Shown piece by piece: positions 10,750 to 12,830 of a stretch of DNA of 12,830 nucleotides. A program made the position numbers and the translations under genes. The notes under the pieces were generated by a model. It was not told the origin of the DNA. It did not search any database and worked only from the letters and a program-made list of their open reading frames with translations. The first letter of the stretch is position 1, and each line of letters opens with the position of its first letter. The DNA is from an uncultured Persicitalea sp. (GTDB taxonomy: Bacteria; Bacteroidota; Bacteroidia; Cytophagales; Spirosomataceae): positions 1 through 12,830 of the forward strand of contig CATMVR010000066.1 of assembly GCA_950075905.1 (NCBI GenBank), written 5' to 3'.

Positions 10750-12830
10750 TCACCGAAACTCTTCCCGTTGTTTTTCTATGAGTGCCCGCATGGGCTGATA
10801 GCGCTCCAAAAACAACTGATAGTCGGTCTCGGCAGCCAGTTGCTGTACTTTGGCTTCGGCTTCCTCAGCCTGGGCCAGTAGTCCTTGTTGAACACTCAGC
10901 AGCGCGTATTGTTCCCACAATTGGGGTGAAGTCTCGTTGAAACGCAGCGCGTCGATTACGATTTGGTACGCCTGGTCGAGGCGTTTTTGCCCGGTCAGGT
11001 AGGCTGACGCGGTAGCCACAATGCGCCCGTGAAACGGATTGGCCCTTACCGCTTTGAGGTACGCTTCGACGGAGGGGTTGGCCTGCGCCGCCCGCAGCAG
11101 CGAATCGCCAAGCACTGGCGGCCGGTACCCCGACGCCAGCGTACGGCGCAGGGATGGTATGGCGGCGGCGGCACCCTGCTCGGATAGCCGCTCAAGCACT
11201 ACCCCGGCTATGGCTTGCTCGCCCATAAAACTATGCGCCAGTACCTGCCCGATGATTCCTTCGGGACCCTCTACCTGGCCAAACTGTTCGAGAGCCTGAT
11301 CGTAAAGTCCGAGCTGCAGGAGCCAATGCCCCAGTACCTTCCGGTACATAGCTACTTTCTCCCCCTCCTCTTCCACGAGCGCCTGCATGATTTCGAGCGC
11401 CCTTACCTTACTGCCCACATAAAACTCGGGGTACAGCGAGGCCAGCAGTAGCTCGTCGGCCAGCAGTGGGTTGGTATTGGCCAGTTTGGGAATCAGCCGG
11501 ATTGGCAGGCTGTCGTGCCGGGCCTGGTTCAGGGCGTAGTTGACCAGGTAGGCCAGCCCCGATACATTCAGGAGGGAGTCTTTCCGAATCACTTTGGACT
11601 CAAATTCCCGGGGCTCAAAATTTTTCCGGAGGTTTTGCACGGCCAGCCAGTTGGCCTGCCACGAGGGGTAGGTATTCTTGTCTACCTCATTGGCAAGGGA
11701 GTCCAGCAGGGCCGGGTCGGCGCTTTTGGCCCAGATGGCCAGCAGGTTGGTGGCGGGTACTTCGTCGCGGTTTCGGGTACGCTGGGCGCGATCGAGGTAG
11801 TAGTAGGCCGAGTCGGCTACCTGTGTGCGGTAGTACAGCATTCCCAGGTTGTTGAGAAGCTCGCCGCTGTCGGGCAGGCGCCGGATACCCTCCTGCAAGC
11901 TGTATACCGCATCGAAAAACAGATTTTCCTGGGCCAGCACGTTGCCCAGTCCTACGTAGGCCTGGGCGGAGGGGTTTTTCAGCGTAGCCTGTCTGAAATA
12001 GTAGGCCGCGGCGGTTTTATCGTCCTGCCGCAGGGCCAGCGACGCCAGGGCGTAGTTGGACTTATGGTTTTGAAACTCCTGCTGCAAGGCCATTTTGTAG
12101 TACTGCTCTGCCAGCGCGTACTCCCGCGTGCGGGTATACAGGTCACCCAGCCCGTTGAAATACCCCGCCACGCTTTGGTAAATAGGCAGCAACTCCTGCG
12201 TCGAAACCAGAAAAACGACTCCAGCGAAGCCCAGCAGGCGGGTTTGGGTAAGGCCAAATTTCAGCGGCTTATAGATCACCTTATGCACCGCCAGCCCCTG
12301 TTGGAATAAGGGATAGAAATTGGCGATTAGGTAGAATAGGAAGAGAAGGCCCATGGCCAGCTGTCCCTCCACTACCATGTCTTCCAGTACTTCCAGGAGG
12401 GGGTCATTGGCAGTGGCGGCTGCGTAGCCGCCAAATGCCAGGGTAATGCTAAACAGACCGGTATATAGCCAGAAGCCCATGGCGCGAAACGAGACGTCAG
12501 ACAGCGCGGCCATGCGCTTGCGGAAGCCCCAGATACCCAGCAAGCCGGCCGCAAGTCCCAGCAGCACCGGGTTGACCACAAAGAGATTGAGGTCGAGGCG
12601 CTGGGTGTTTTTCAGGAATAGCAGCAGCAGAATGAGCAGGTAGAAGGTACTGATGACCATAAACTGCGCAAAAGACGACTTGCCGGTTTTGCCACTCGTG
12701 CTGAGCCACACCAGGCCGGCCATGATCTCCGTAGCCGACAAAAGCAAAAATCCAACCGAAAGCAGCAACCACAGCGGCAGACTGAATACCGCGGCGGTGA
12801 GCAGCGGCTGGGCCACCGGCGAGGCCGTAT
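10750..12830 (-). CDS. Multi-pass membrane protein with TPR domain, N-terminus cut off
   Basis: The frame is open to the right edge. The codons before an in-frame GTG at 12816 show no stop, so that GTG is unlikely to be the real start; at least 692 codons are present. About the first 210 residues contain some six hydrophobic helices (for example LPLWLLLSVGFLLLSA, FYLLILLLLFL, NPVLLGLAAGLLGIWGF, MGLLFLFYLIANFYPLF, LLGFAGVVFLVS). The rest is helical and repetitive, with TPR signatures such as GDLYTRTREYALAEQYYKMA, GLGNVLAQENLFFDAVYSL and LGMLYYRTQVADSAYYYLDR. A C-terminal pair of helices ends in EKQREEFR. It is presumably a scaffold or assembly factor at the inner membrane; no enzyme motif is seen. 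It is the first visible gene of the operon that ends at the terminator near 7700. Confidence 0.85.
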   Translation of the reverse strand, partial: TASPVAQPLLTAAVFSLPLWLLLSVGFLLLSATEIMAGLVWLSTSGKTGKSSFAQFMVISTFYLLILLLLFLKNTQRLDLNLFVVNPVLLGLAAGLLGIWGFRKRMAALSDVSFRAMGFWLYTGLFSITLAFGGYAAATANDPLLEVLEDMVVEGQLAMGLLFLFYLIANFYPLFQQGLAVHKVIYKPLKFGLTQTRLLGFAGVVFLVSTQELLPIYQSVAGYFNGLGDLYTRTREYALAEQYYKMALQQEFQNHKSNYALASLALRQDDKTAAAYYFRQATLKNPSAQAYVGLGNVLAQENLFFDAVYSLQEGIRRLPDSGELLNNLGMLYYRTQVADSAYYYLDRAQRTRNRDEVPATNLLAIWAKSADPALLDSLANEVDKNTYPSWQANWLAVQNLRKNFEPREFESKVIRKDSLLNVSGLAYLVNYALNQARHDSLPIRLIPKLANTNPLLADELLLASLYPEFYVGSKVRALEIMQALVEEEGEKVAMYRKVLGHWLLQLGLYDQALEQFGQVEGPEGIIGQVLAHSFMGEQAIAGVVLERLSEQGAAAAIPSLRRTLASGYRPPVLGDSLLRAAQANPSVEAYLKAVRANPFHGRIVATASAYLTGQKRLDQAYQIVIDALRFNETSPQLWEQYALLSVQQGLLAQAEEAEAKVQQLAAETDYQLFLERYQPMRALIEKQREEFR

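Noticed and set aside
11515..12309. 264-codon plus-strand open frame opposite the TPR gene
   Set aside because: It arises from the high GC third positions of the TPR gene; the translation has no domain pattern and the minus-strand TPR signatures are clear.

Overview
The window looks like a chromosomal piece of a Bacteroidota bacterium, most likely from the Cytophagales (Spirosomataceae-like). This is inferred from the gene families (GH3-superfamily enzyme, Uma2 protein, secreted DinB protein, MacB/LolD-type ATPase), from -7 boxes of the TAnnTTTG type in several gaps, and from weak or absent Shine-Dalgarno sequences. No rRNA, tRNA, CRISPR array or recognisable transposase was seen. Most genes lie on the minus strand.

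Layout. 1-1196 (minus): the N-terminal fragment of a glycosidase-like beta-propeller protein, with a Trm112-domain SAM methyltransferase upstream of it. 1396-1872 (plus): a flavin-reductase-like protein, divergent from the methyltransferase. 1880-4573: an insertion-like island holding two different type II toxin-antitoxin (TA) pairs, higB-higA (toxin first) and hipB-hipA (antitoxin first). 4510-7636 (minus): a GH3-superfamily acyl-amido-synthetase-like enzyme, preceded by a secreted glycerophosphodiester phosphodiesterase and a Uma2 protein that are probably cotranscribed. 7761-12830 (minus): a probable operon running from a large membrane/TPR protein (start outside the window) through a small membrane-anchored protein, a beta-lactamase-fold serine hydrolase and a secreted DinB-like protein to an ABC ATPase, closed by a clear intrinsic terminator.

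The most striking feature is that the last 16-22 codons of the GH3 gene occur three times in the same orientation: at the true gene end (4505-4573) and as detached copies at 2692-2760 and 1880-1927. The copies bracket the two TA modules exactly: tail, higBA, tail, hipBA, intact GH3 gene. Differences between the copies are mainly synonymous in the GH3 frame. They therefore look like ends of functional GH3 genes from other lineages, not a locally decaying duplication. This resembles islands that integrate into a gene's 3' end and restore it, such as phage 21/e14 in icd, but here each unit is only about 0.8 or 1.8 kb and carries only a TA pair. No integrase is visible.

Other points: operator-like dyads sit upstream of both TA operons, a perfect 24-bp palindrome lies in the GH3 leader, and GGTACC occurs 14 times, about four times the chance expectation.
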